From Streptomyces aureocirculatus (lineage in GTDB: Bacteria > Actinomycetota > Actinomycetes > Streptomycetales > Streptomycetaceae): 64,000 nucleotides of DNA. A program made the position numbers and the translations under genes. The stretch spans positions 1 through 64,000 of the forward strand of contig NZ_JOAP01000035.1 of the NCBI RefSeq assembly GCF_000720475.1, written 5' to 3'. Position 1 is the stretch's first letter. Each line of letters starts with the position of its first letter. This document shows, piece after piece, positions 7,047-16,108 of the stretch. Under the pieces are notes generated by a model that saw nothing but the letters and a program-made list of their open reading frames with translations, was not told the origin of the DNA and searched no databases.

Positions 7047-9140
7047 ATGAGTGTTGACGGGCGGGACGAGCCCACCCCCGGCGGGGGTGAGCCGGGCGGG
7101 TCCTCGCACCGGCAGGTGCCGAACCAGGGCGGTCCCGGCGGCGGCAGCGGCGCCATGGGCCCAGGAGCCGCGAGTTCGGGCCCCGCGGGTTCCGGTTCCG
7201 CAGGTTCCGGTTCCGCAGGTTCCGGTCCCGACCCCAGCGTGCCCAGTCAGCGGGAGCGCGGCCCCGAGGACGACGGTCCGGTTCCGGTGCCGGTTCCGCA
7301 GGGAGGTCCCCCGGCAGATCCGGCAGGCGGGTCCTCCACAGGTACGGAATCCGGCATTCCGGGTGCTCGGACCGGTTCCGGTGGCGCCCCGCCGCCCGAC
7401 GCGGACCTGATCGGCCGGATGCGGGCGGGCGACGACTCGGCGTACGAGGAGCTGTACCGCAGGCATGCCGAAGCCGTCCGCCGCTACGCCCGCACCTGCT
7501 GCCGCGACGCCCACACCGCGGACGACCTCACGGCCGAGGTCTTCGCACGGATGCTGGCGGCCGTACGGTCCGGGTCCGGGCCCGAGCACGCGGTGCGCGC
7601 CTATCTGCTGACCACGGTGCGGCGCGTCGCGGCCAACTGGACGAAGTCGGCGAAGCGCGAGCAACTGGTCGACGACTTCGCTGTCTTCGCCGCGCAGGCC
7701 TCACGTGGCTCCGAGACGCTCGACGACGACACGCTGGACCTCGGCGCCGATGTGCGCGCCATGCACGAGGCCGAGCAGTCCCTCGCCATGCAGGCCTTCC
7801 GCAGCCTGCCCGAGCGCTGGCAGGCCGTGCTGTGGCACACGGAGGTCGAGGACGAGTCGCCGAGCGAGGTCGCCACGCTCTTCGGCCTGGACGCCAACGG
7901 CACCCGGGTGCTCGCGAGCCGCGCCCGCGAGGGCCTCAAGCAGGCCTACCTCCAGGCGCATGTGAGCACCACCCTCACCGAGAACGAGGAGTGCGCCCGC
8001 TACGCGGACCGCCTCGGCGCCTACGCCCGCGGCGGGCTGCGCACCCGGGCCGAGCGGGGGCTGCGCAAACATCTGGAGGAGTGCGCCGACTGCCGCCTGG
8101 CCGCGGGCCAGATCAAGGAAGTCGCGAACGGCATCCCCGCGGTCGTGCCGATCGCCGTCATCGGCTGGTTCGGCACCGCCGGGTACGCGAAGGTGGCCGC
8201 GCTCGTCGGCGGTGGCGCCACGAGCGCGGGTGCGGCGGGCGCCGCCGGGGCCGCGGCGGGCGGCGGCGGTTCGGCCGGGGGCGCGGCCGCGTCCGAGGGG
8301 CTCGGCGCGCCCGCCAAGGCCGCCATCGCCGCGGGAGTCGTCGTCGCGGCCGCGGTGGCCGTGGCTCTCGCGCTCGCCGGTGACCCGAAACCGAAGGAGA
8401 AGCCCGCGGCCAAACCGCCCGCAGTCGAACCCCGCCTGCCCGGCAATCCACAACCGCCGCCCCCCAGGGCCGAACCGAAGCCGAAGCCCCCCGCCCCGGA
8501 AGTGCAGCCCAGGCCCGCACCCGAGCCCGCCCAGCGGCCGAAGCCGAAACCCACCCCTGAGCCCACCCCAGAGCCGACCCCGAAGCCGACCCCGAAACCG
8601 AAGCCGCCGCCGGAGAAGCCCCGGCCGAAGCCGCCGCCCCCGCCGAAGCCGACGCCCACCCCGTCCGAGCCCCGGCCGAAGCCGCCGCCCCCGCGGCCGC
8701 CCGCGCCGGTCGTCTACCACTGGAACGAGTTGCGGTACGGGATCTTCGGCGACGGCACCAAGCCGGAGATGCGGCTCGGCGAGAGCAGTTGGGTATGGCA
8801 GCGCTGGGGCATGAACATCGGCGACAAGCACTACGGCCACGGCGTCACCGTGCACGGCAAGTCCTCGGTCACCATCGACCTCAATCGCACCTGCTCGTCC
8901 TACGACGCGTTCGTGGGCGTGGACGACATGACGATGGGGCTCGGCAGGGTGCGTTTCTCCGTGTACGCCGACGGGGTACGGCTGTGGAGCTCCCCGCTGG
9001 TCAAGGGCGGCGACCCGGCAGTGCCCGTACGGGTCGGACTGACCGGACGCAAGACGATCCGCCTGGTCGTCGAACCCCACACCGCGTTCGACACGGTGGC
9101 CCTTGCGGGCTGGGCCCAGTCACGGCTCAGTTGCGGGTAG
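7047..9140 (+). CDS. ECF-type sigma factor fused to anti-sigma zinc finger, membrane segment and NPCBM domain
   Basis: A 697-residue fusion. The start at 7047 (MSVDGRDEPT) follows GCGGAGG at 7031-7037. Residues 1-118 are a disordered Gly/Pro/Ser tail. Sigma region 2 spans about 120-185 (DLIGRMRAGDDSAYEELYRR, then DDLTAEVFARML) and region 4 about 245-305 (RSLPERWQAVLW, SPSEVATLFGLDANGTRVLA). A zf-HC2-like anti-sigma finger follows at about 310-355 (HLEECADCRLA, plus an upstream Cys). A hydrophobic segment at about 425-445 is the only clear transmembrane helix. A Pro/Lys linker of about 100 residues leads to a C-terminal NPCBM domain (about 555-697) of a kind known from glycosidases that bind carbohydrate. 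This looks like a one-protein signal transducer resembling the ECF52-type architecture described for Actinobacteria. Confidence 0.9.
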   Translation: MSVDGRDEPTPGGGEPGGSSHRQVPNQGGPGGGSGAMGPGAASSGPAGSGSAGSGSAGSGPDPSVPSQRERGPEDDGPVPVPVPQGGPPADPAGGSSTGTESGIPGARTGSGGAPPPDADLIGRMRAGDDSAYEELYRRHAEAVRRYARTCCRDAHTADDLTAEVFARMLAAVRSGSGPEHAVRAYLLTTVRRVAANWTKSAKREQLVDDFAVFAAQASRGSETLDDDTLDLGADVRAMHEAEQSLAMQAFRSLPERWQAVLWHTEVEDESPSEVATLFGLDANGTRVLASRAREGLKQAYLQAHVSTTLTENEECARYADRLGAYARGGLRTRAERGLRKHLEECADCRLAAGQIKEVANGIPAVVPIAVIGWFGTAGYAKVAALVGGGATSAGAAGAAGAAAGGGGSAGGAAASEGLGAPAKAAIAAGVVVAAAVAVALALAGDPKPKEKPAAKPPAVEPRLPGNPQPPPPRAEPKPKPPAPEVQPRPAPEPAQRPKPKPTPEPTPEPTPKPTPKPKPPPEKPRPKPPPPPKPTPTPSEPRPKPPPPRPPAPVVYHWNELRYGIFGDGTKPEMRLGESSWVWQRWGMNIGDKHYGHGVTVHGKSSVTIDLNRTCSSYDAFVGVDDMTMGLGRVRFSVYADGVRLWSSPLVKGGDPAVPVRVGLTGRKTIRLVVEPHTAFDTVALAGWAQSRLSCG

Positions 9141-12100
9141 GCCCTCCGGGGGCGGTCCGGCGGGCCGCGGTCGTCAGTTCGTCCAGGACCTGCTCCATGG
9201 TCAGCGCGCGGCCCGCGGCCGACTCCCGTTCGTAGGCGCTCTCGCCGAGCGCCGCGCCGATCTCCCGCACCGTGCGTTCGACGTCGGCCCGTTCCGGCAT
9301 GGGGCGTGCGAGGTCGCCGAGCCAGTGGGTCGCGAAGGCGAGGAGCCGGGTCGCGCGCGCGTGGTCGCCGGAACGGGACATGAGCACGGCCGCCGCGTCC
9401 ACCAGGGTGGCGACGACCGCTTCCGAGCAGCGGCCGCGCAGCGCCTGCGGCAGGACGTCGACAAGGACGGCGAGCCCGGCCCCGGGCCCGGACTCGGCGG
9501 CCGTGATCCGTGCCCGCACCGCGCCGAGGCCGGCGGCGAACTGCGGCGGCGGGGTCCCGCGCCCCGCCTCGTCGCGGGCCGCGTCGCACAGGGCTCGCGC
9601 CCGCTCCACATCGCCGTCGCGCAGCGCCATGTCGGCGCTCATCAGGCAGATGAAGGCGCGGGATTCCAGCACGCCGTACCGGTCGGCCGCCGCGGCGGCG
9701 GCCTCCAGGCCCTTCTCGGCGAGGTCACGGTCGCCCGCCCGGTAGGCGATCTCCGCGAGCCTGGCGATCAGGAAGGGGCCCTCGGCGTAGGCGCCCACCT
9801 CGTACGCGAGCCGCAGGGCCTCCTCGTACTGCAGTCGTGCCTCCTCGTGCAGGCTGCGTGCCATCGCCGCCTCACCGGCCGCGCCGCACACCTGCGCGCG
9901 CAGCCAGCGGTCACCCACCCGCCGGCTCAGCTCCCGCAGCTCCGCCAGGTCCCTGTCCACCTCGAAGAGGTTGCCCTGCTGGTCAACGGCGGTGTGCACC
10001 CGGAACATCAGGGTGATCGCGACCTCCCAGTCGCCGCCGAAGCGGCGGCAGTTGGCGGTGGCCCGGTCCAGATACGCCAGTACCTCGTTGGCCTCCTCAA
10101 CGAAGTACAGCGTGAACGGCCACACCAGTCCCGGGAACCGGCCGCTCGCGGGCACCGGCCGGGTGAACACGTCGCGCACCCGCAGGATGTACACCTTGTC
10201 CGGTTCGCTGCCCAGCACCTCCGCGGGCCTCGACTCCATCGTCAGGAACACATGCAGCAGCCGCAGGCTCATGCGCGGCCAGAACCGCGGGGCGTCCTCG
10301 TCCGCGCGGTAGGCGTCCAGGTCAGCGTCGAGCCCGGCGGCTCCCGCGGCGAACGGTGACGTACTGGATGGGCCCGCCCCGCTCTCCCCGTCGCTCACGT
10401 CCCGCCCGGCCCCGGTCGCCTCCGGCGGCACCGTCAGGGCCAGCACCCGCTCGGCCCACTCCGACCCCTCGACGCGGTAGTTGCGCAGCCACCAGAACCA
10501 GCCCAGGGCCAGGGTGAGCGCGAGGGCGAGGTCCTCGTCGCGGGACTCCAGGGCGCGCTGCAGCACCGCGCGCAGATTGTCGAGCTCGGTCTCCAGGCGC
10601 TGGATCCACGGCAGTTGCTCGCCGGAACGCAGCAGCGGCTCGGCGGTCTCGGCGAGCGCGAGGAAGTACGCGGCGTGACGCCGCTCGGCCCCGGCGCGCA
10701 GGGCGGGGGCTTCGGCCGCGCGTTCCACCGCGTACTCGTGGATGGTCTCCAGGAGGCGGTAGCGCATGCCGGTGGCAGGCTGCGGGGGCGGCGCGTGGCC
10801 GGTGTCCATGACGGCGGGACGCGCGACGCCGGGGCCGGGCCCACCGGCGTCCGTGACACCGAAGTCTCCGGCTCCGAGGTCCCCGACACCGAGATCCCTG
10901 TCACCGAGGCCCGTGGCATCGCGGTACGAGGCATCGCGGTACGAGGGATCTGGGTACGCGGGGTCGTACGGCGTGGCGATGACCAGGGACTTGTCGACGA
11001 GGGCGCCGATGAGGTCCGCCGCGGGGCCGGAGCAGACGGCCTCGGCGGCCTCCAGGTCCCAGCCGCCCGCGAAGACGGACACCTCACGCAGCACCGTGCG
11101 CTCGGCGTCGTCGAGCAGGTCCCAGGACCAGTCGACGACGGCACGCAGGGTCTGCTGGCGCGGCAAAACCGTGCGGGCGCCGCTGGTGAGCAGGCGGAAG
11201 CGGTCGTCGAGGCGGTCGGCGATCTGCCGGGGCGTGAGCAGCCGCAGACGGGCGGCGGCCAGCTCGATGGCCAGTGGCAGGCCGTCGAGACGGCGGCAGA
11301 TCTCGGCGACGGCCTCGGCCTGGCCGACCGGGTCGAAACCGGGGCGCACGGCCGCTGCCCGCTCGGCGAACAGGCGGTGCGCCGGGTCGGGCGGCAGCGG
11401 CTCGACGGGACGCACGCGCTCACCGGGCACGCCAAGGGGTTCGCGGCTGGTCGCGAGAACCGTGAGCCCCGGGCAGCGAGTGAGGAGGGTCTCCACCAAC
11501 TCGGCGGCGGCACCGATGACATGCTCGCAGTTGTCAAGGATCAGGAGCAGGCTGCGCTGGGCGCAGTACTCGACGAGCTGGGCGACCGGGTCGCCCTGCG
11601 GGGCGGTCAGCTCACTGGTCCGCAGCACGACCTCGCGCAGGCCGAGCGCGCTGACGACCGCACCGGGCACCGCCTCCGGCCGGTCGAGCGGGGCGAGCTC
11701 GGCCAGCCATGCGCTCGGATGCCCGGCGGCGGCTTCCTCGGCGAGGCGGGTCTTGCCGGAACCGCCAGGTCCGGTGAGCGTGACGAGGCGGGCTCCGCAC
11801 ATGTCCGAACGGATGGCGGCGAGTTCGGGTTCCCGCCCGACGAAGGACGTCAGGCGGGGCCGGAGGTTGCCTTTGCGGTCGGTGGGGGGCTGGGGGGCGG
11901 GGGTGCCTGCCGTGTCGCCGGTGGCCGCCGTACCTGCCGCTGCCGTCGCTGCCGTCGCTGCCGTCGGTGCCGTCGGTGCTGTCGGTGCCGCCAGGAGCTC
12001 GGCGTGCAGGGCCCGCAGGTCCTTGCCCGGGTCGGTGCCGAGGCCCTCGGCGAGGGTGCGGCGGGCGTCCTCGTACGCGGCGAGCGCGTCGGCGCCGCGG

Positions 12101-12699
12101 CCCGCGTCGCGCAGGGCGCGGATGAGCTGGGCGCGCAGGGCCTCGTCGTACGGGTGGTCGGCGACGAGTTCCTTCAGCTCCGGCAGTACGTCGGTGCCGT
12201 GGCCGAGCAGCAGGTCCGCCGTGACCCGCGCGCGGGTGGCCTCCTGGCGCCGGGCCTCCGGGCGGGTGGCCGCCGTGCGGTCGGGCAGGTCGGCGAGGGC
12301 GGGGCCGTGCCACAGGGACAGTGCTTCGCGGAGGACGCGGGCGGCTGTCGCCGGGTCGTCGCGGTCCAGGGCGGCGATGCCCTCGCGGGTGAGGCGTTCG
12401 AAGCGGTGCAGGTCGACTTCGTCGGGAGTGGCGGTGAGGCGGTAGCCGCCGGGGGCGGAGGCGATGGCGTGGCTGCCGAGGGCTCGGCGGAGGCGGCCCA
12501 CCAGGGCCTGGAGGGCGGCGGGGGCGTCTGTGGGGGGACTTTCCGCCCAGATGTCGTCGATGAGGGTGGGTACCGGGACGGTGCGGTTGGGGTGGAGGGC
12601 CAGCGCCGCGAGGAGCGCCCGCAGGCGGGGGCCTCCCACGGGCAGGGGTGCCCCTTCGTCGTCGTGCGCCTGCGTGGCGCCCAGGATCTGGTACCGCAC
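9127..12699 (-). CDS. AfsR/SARP-family regulator with BTAD, NB-ARC and TPR regions
   Basis: A 1190-residue STAND-type regulator; I choose the GTG at 12699 (VRYQILGATQ), the usual beginning of SARP proteins. Residues 1-85 form the OmpR-like DNA-binding domain, about 95-235 the bacterial transcriptional activation domain (VDLHRFERL, then DEALRAQLIRALRDAGRGADALAAY in shortened form). After an Ala/Thr repeat linker comes the NTPase with P-loop LTGPGGSGKT at about 308-317 and LLLILDNCEHV as Walker B. Within the NTPase-to-TPR transition there is a low-complexity insert rich in SYRDA and GDLG repeats. The C-terminal half is helical TPR. It overlaps the end of the convergent sigma-factor gene by 14 bp. 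It is AfsR-like but not the afsR locus itself. Target genes are unknown. Confidence 0.9.
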   Translation of the reverse strand: MRYQILGATQAHDDEGAPLPVGGPRLRALLAALALHPNRTVPVPTLIDDIWAESPPTDAPAALQALVGRLRRALGSHAIASAPGGYRLTATPDEVDLHRFERLTREGIAALDRDDPATAARVLREALSLWHGPALADLPDRTAATRPEARRQEATRARVTADLLLGHGTDVLPELKELVADHPYDEALRAQLIRALRDAGRGADALAAYEDARRTLAEGLGTDPGKDLRALHAELLAAPTAPTAPTAATAATAAAGTAATGDTAGTPAPQPPTDRKGNLRPRLTSFVGREPELAAIRSDMCGARLVTLTGPGGSGKTRLAEEAAAGHPSAWLAELAPLDRPEAVPGAVVSALGLREVVLRTSELTAPQGDPVAQLVEYCAQRSLLLILDNCEHVIGAAAELVETLLTRCPGLTVLATSREPLGVPGERVRPVEPLPPDPAHRLFAERAAAVRPGFDPVGQAEAVAEICRRLDGLPLAIELAAARLRLLTPRQIADRLDDRFRLLTSGARTVLPRQQTLRAVVDWSWDLLDDAERTVLREVSVFAGGWDLEAAEAVCSGPAADLIGALVDKSLVIATPYDPAYPDPSYRDASYRDATGLGDRDLGVGDLGAGDFGVTDAGGPGPGVARPAVMDTGHAPPPQPATGMRYRLLETIHEYAVERAAEAPALRAGAERRHAAYFLALAETAEPLLRSGEQLPWIQRLETELDNLRAVLQRALESRDEDLALALTLALGWFWWLRNYRVEGSEWAERVLALTVPPEATGAGRDVSDGESGAGPSSTSPFAAGAAGLDADLDAYRADEDAPRFWPRMSLRLLHVFLTMESRPAEVLGSEPDKVYILRVRDVFTRPVPASGRFPGLVWPFTLYFVEEANEVLAYLDRATANCRRFGGDWEVAITLMFRVHTAVDQQGNLFEVDRDLAELRELSRRVGDRWLRAQVCGAAGEAAMARSLHEEARLQYEEALRLAYEVGAYAEGPFLIARLAEIAYRAGDRDLAEKGLEAAAAAADRYGVLESRAFICLMSADMALRDGDVERARALCDAARDEAGRGTPPPQFAAGLGAVRARITAAESGPGAGLAVLVDVLPQALRGRCSEAVVATLVDAAAVLMSRSGDHARATRLLAFATHWLGDLARPMPERADVERTVREIGAALGESAYERESAAGRALTMEQVLDELTTAARRTAPGGPTRN

Positions 12700-12832
12700 G
12701 GGGCCATTCTGTCCTGCCCCCGCGGCCCCGGTACGGGTCGCACCCCTCCCCCCACCTCCCGAAGCCACCGGACGGCGGCGGGCACCGTAGGAAACGGGGT
12801 TACCCCTCCCCCCACATCGACGTCACCGTAGG

Positions 12833-12890
12833 CGTGGGCTGTGCCCACCCGTTCCGCCCCTGGCGGACCAGTTGCCCACAGGGAGGGAGC
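12833..12890. repeat. Short core copy of a dispersed repeat
   Basis: This stretch carries GTGGGCTGTGCCCAC followed by CGTTCCGCCCCTGGCGGACC and a GTTGCCCACA tail. The same core begins the longer repeat at 42,646 and is found, interrupted, in the copy ending at 59,597. It lies between the AfsR-like gene and the gene at 13,215. Confidence 0.8.
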
Positions 12891-12969
12891 GGGGTTCGGG
12901 CCCTGGCCCGCCGGAGGGCCCTGGGCGGGCCCCGGGGGCGGGGGGCGGGCGCCGGGGCGGCGGTAGTGG

Positions 12970-13090
12970 CACCGGTGGCGGGCGGTGCACGCGTGGCGGG
13001 CGGTGCACGCATGGCGGGCGGTGCACGCATGGCTCGCGGTACACGCATGGCGCGCGGTACACGCATGGCTCGCGGTGCACGCGCGTGTGG
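12970..13090. repeat. 18-bp tandem repeat in a 515-bp intergenic gap
   Basis: Six imperfect head-to-tail copies of an 18-bp unit, consensus GGCGGTGCACGCATGGCG, with GTGCAC changing to GTACAC in the middle copies. Each unit carries the palindrome GTGCAC or its GTACAC variant. The array lies about 280-390 bp upstream of the AfsR-like gene start and just after the stop of the Asn-synthetase-like gene at 13,215. The rest of the gap 12,700-13,214 shows only G/C-rich sequence and the dispersed-repeat core. ORFs through the array encode only repeated peptides. Confidence 0.85.
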
Positions 13091-13214
13091 GTGGGCGGTG
13101 GCGTCGCCGTCGGCGTGGAGGCTGCTGTTCCAGTAACGGGTGGGCGGGTGGGGGAAGACCGCCGCGCAGCGGCGAGCCGGAACACCCCGCCCAGCCCCGC
13201 GCAGCGGTCAGCGG

Positions 13215-15305
13215 TCAGCGGCCGGCCCCGAGCGCCCCCCGCTCCGGCACCACAGTCCCCGTAGGCACAGCCCGCTGCCGAGCGGGGGTCCCCGTCCAGC
13301 AGGTGCCCCTGCGGGCAAGGAGCCGCCGCAGCCAGATCTCCACGGCGACGAGGTCGGCGAGGCCGTCCAGGGGAACGGGCTCGCCCTCCGCCGCGGCCCG
13401 CAACGCCTTGCGGACGACACGGGCCTCGACCAGACCCGCCTGCGCGAGCAGCGGCGTGTCGAAGAGGCCGACGAGGCCTTCCACGGCGACCCGGAGCCCC
13501 GTACGGGCGGCCGCCGCGGCGGAGGCGTGCGAGGGGGCGCCCCAGTTGGGCGGGAGTTCGGTGACGCCGGCGCCTTCGAGGACCGTACGGAGAATGGCGG
13601 CCCGGGCACCGGGCTGCACCCGCAGGGACTCCGGCAGCGCCCGGCACGCGCGCACCACCTGGTTGTCGAGGAACGGCGCGTGCAGCCGCTGGAAACGGAT
13701 CTCGGCGGCCTGCTCCAGGACACGCAGATCCGCCGCGTGCCGGAAGAGCGCCGCCCGCGCGCGGAACTCGCCGGGGCGCTGCCCGGGCCCGGGACCGGGC
13801 CGGATCGCCGTCTCCTGGAGACGAACCGATACTTCTGCGAGGGCCTCACCGGTGAGCCAGCGCGCGGCGGGACCGGGTCTGGCCCACGCGAGCGCGGCGA
13901 GCGAGGCCCCCACGGCCCCGCCGGGCTCGTCGAAGGAGCGGTGCAGGAGACGTTCGGCGAGCGCCTTGACGCCCGCGCGGTGCGTCGTACGGGCGAGCCT
14001 GCGCGCGGCCCCGTACACGCGCGCGGGCACCATGACGGAGCCCTCGGCCTTGGCGAGGGCCGTCATGGGCCGCACCAGATGCCGCCGTTTGCGGTCCATC
14101 AGGAGGTCGGCGAGGCGGGCCGGGTGGGCGTCGAGTACCTGCCGGGCGCCGTGGCCCGTGAAGTGGTCGGCGCTGCCCGCGGCGAGCCGCAGGCGGTGCC
14201 GCTGGGCGGTGACGATGACGCCGCTCGGCTCGTCGGTCAGGGGCCCGTCGAGGTCGGCGTACGGGAGCGCCTCCTCGCCCGCGGCGACGACGACGTGGTG
14301 CAGCCGCGGGTTGGCGGCGATGGCGCCCGCCCGCTCCAGCTCGGCCTCGCGGCCACCCGTCACCAGGTCGTTGAAGGTGACGGCGAGCAGCCGCTCCCCG
14401 GCCCCCGTGCCGTGCCCGAGGACCGTTCCCGGCATGCCCGGCAGACCGGCGGCAAGGAGGGCGAGGGTTCCCGACGCGGGCCCTCCGGAGAGGTCGGCTC
14501 CGATGCCGGGCACCGGCATGCCGCGGGCGGCCCGGCGCTCGGCGGGCCCCATGCCGGGCACGGGCCCGGGGTCGATGTCCGTTCCGGGTACGTGGCGTGG
14601 CGCGCGCAGCCGTGCGCGTACCGCGTCGACGAGGGCGTCCCTGACCCCGCCGAGGGCGTCCGTCTCGTTGGCGGCGGGCGCGGCGACGGCGAGCGAGGCG
14701 ACGGGTTCGTAGCCGGCGATCTCCCGTGCGCCCGCGCGGAGGATGAGCGCATGCCCCGGCGGCACCCGGCGCACGTCCTGGTACGGGGTCGAGTCCTGCA
14801 GTGCCTCCGGGACGTCGGGGGCCGCGAGCAGCGCCGCCAGGTGCCCGATGTCCAGGTGGGCCTCGATGAGGTCGGCGAGGGGCAGCGCGGCCGTCGCGTA
14901 CGCGGTGCCGTCCGCCCAGGGGGTGTGGAACACCGGCCGCGCGCCCGCCAGATCGCCGACGATCATCACGCGGCGGCCGACCTGGACGACGGCCGTGTAG
15001 CTGCCGGGCCAGGCCGTCAGGTGCCGCAGGGCGCCGCCGCGGGCCGCGAACAGGCTGACGCGCAGTTCCTCGTCGCTGGCCCCGCAGGTGCCGAGCACGG
15101 CGATGCGGGTCTGGTCGTCGGCCTTCACCATGCGCACCTCGTCGGGGCGCCAGTCGCCGACCGCCCACAGGGGGTCGGGGTCGCCCCACAGGAGCTGGGA
15201 GCCCACGGGTTGCAGCGTCTCGCCGTCGTCACCGGTGGCGCCCGCCGTGCCGAGGGCGGCTGAAGGCCTCGTGGTGGTACTGCTCCACCCCACCAACCAC
15301 CGCAT
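13215..15305 (-). CDS. Asparagine-synthetase-like protein with degenerate active-site motifs
   Basis: A 696-residue protein related to class B asparagine synthetases and lasso-peptide/beta-lactam cyclases. The start at 15,305 (MRWLVGW) follows GGAGGCGGCG. The N-terminal half (to about 185) resembles the Ntn amidotransferase domain (GDWRPDEVR, GDLAGARPVF), but residue 2 is Arg, not the catalytic Cys, so no glutaminase is expected. In the C-terminal half the ATP-pyrophosphatase signature that normally reads SGGxDS is SGGPASG at about 273-279, lacking the acidic residue. The C-terminal third (FRARAALFRHAADLR, RLHAPFLDNQVVRACRALP) matches the synthetase fold, including PFLDNQVV. No lasso precursor, PqqD-like or protease partner is visible. 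It may be an enzyme with altered chemistry or a regulatory pseudoenzyme. Confidence 0.85.
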   Translation of the reverse strand: MRWLVGWSSTTTRPSAALGTAGATGDDGETLQPVGSQLLWGDPDPLWAVGDWRPDEVRMVKADDQTRIAVLGTCGASDEELRVSLFAARGGALRHLTAWPGSYTAVVQVGRRVMIVGDLAGARPVFHTPWADGTAYATAALPLADLIEAHLDIGHLAALLAAPDVPEALQDSTPYQDVRRVPPGHALILRAGAREIAGYEPVASLAVAAPAANETDALGGVRDALVDAVRARLRAPRHVPGTDIDPGPVPGMGPAERRAARGMPVPGIGADLSGGPASGTLALLAAGLPGMPGTVLGHGTGAGERLLAVTFNDLVTGGREAELERAGAIAANPRLHHVVVAAGEEALPYADLDGPLTDEPSGVIVTAQRHRLRLAAGSADHFTGHGARQVLDAHPARLADLLMDRKRRHLVRPMTALAKAEGSVMVPARVYGAARRLARTTHRAGVKALAERLLHRSFDEPGGAVGASLAALAWARPGPAARWLTGEALAEVSVRLQETAIRPGPGPGQRPGEFRARAALFRHAADLRVLEQAAEIRFQRLHAPFLDNQVVRACRALPESLRVQPGARAAILRTVLEGAGVTELPPNWGAPSHASAAAAARTGLRVAVEGLVGLFDTPLLAQAGLVEARVVRKALRAAAEGEPVPLDGLADLVAVEIWLRRLLARRGTCWTGTPARQRAVPTGTVVPERGALGAGR

Positions 15306-16108
15306 CGCCGCCTCCACAGGCTGTGGACGGCCGGTACGCGCAGGAACCGGCCCGCACCTGGTCCGCCCGAATACGGAAACCGGGTGCGGGGACCGTGAAT
15401 GGCACCAGTGCGCCCGGGAACCGAGGGACCGGGTCCCATGCTGCCACGAAGGAGGCGCACAAGAGGGGCACGGGAGGAGCCCGGACGGCGCTCGCACCGG
15501 CGCGAACGCGCCCTGAGTGATCCCTTGTTGATGTGGCAACGGCATCAACAAGGCGACGTAGGACGGCTTGGGCACACTTTCGAGGGGTCGCTTTTCGGCC
15601 AATTCAGCCCATGGCCGAACACGCCCCGCCCCGCTGTGGCACCCACGTACAGCCCGGGAGGCGGCATACGCCTCCCGGACCGGTCCGCCGCCCGCGGGGA
15701 TGGAGGCGGCGGTGTCCCCCAGCCCGCTGACTCCAGCGCAGCGGGCCGACCCACGCCTCACCATGGAATCGCTCCCCATCTGGCCGGAGAAGAGCGCACA
15801 CACAGGCGCACGGCCACACGGCCGGAGCACACCGCGAAAGCGCCGTACTCCCGTACGGACAACAATCTCGCCATCCGGAACTGCGCCTCTTAACGCTTGG
15901 GATCCGCCGAACTACGCTGGGTGTGCTGCTGTTTTCGCGGAGGCATATTCCTGGGGGCTCGGCCAAGTGCTCTTGCGGCCGGGGAACGGGCCGTGGTGCA
16001 CGACACGCCGCCGGTCCTTGCACCCAGTCGCTGTCCCCGGGAGAACACAGCACGAATGCCGCGCGGTCCAGCCACTGCCCGGCAGCCGTCTGTGTCGAGG
16101 GGTGGCGC
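15306..16108. promoter_or_regulatory. 800-bp divergent intergenic region with two inverted repeats
   Basis: No gene is supported here. CCTTGTTGATG (15,523-15,533) and CATCAACAAGG (15,543-15,553) form an 11-bp inverted repeat with a 9-nt centre. CCGGGAGGCG (15,654-15,663) and CGCCTCCCGG (15,669-15,678) form a 10-bp hairpin. Near 15,890-15,925, TTAACG and TACGCT are 17 bp apart and could be a promoter for the gene at 16,109, giving a leader of about 180 nt. The first repeat looks like an operator, the second like a terminator. Confidence 0.5.

Noticed and set aside
12970..13090. CRISPR array
   Set aside because: Units are contiguous 18-mers without spacers, and no cas gene is in the window. 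The same holds for the decamers at 4.1 kb.
12648..13136. ORFs giving repeated MHAWRAV or MRVPRAM peptides
   Set aside because: Product of the 18-bp tandem repeat; no start signals and no conserved part outside the repeat.
13215..15305. Lasso-peptide cluster
   Set aside because: Only a cyclase-like protein is present. No precursor peptide, PqqD-like recognition element or leader protease lies within 10 kb, and the catalytic signatures are altered.
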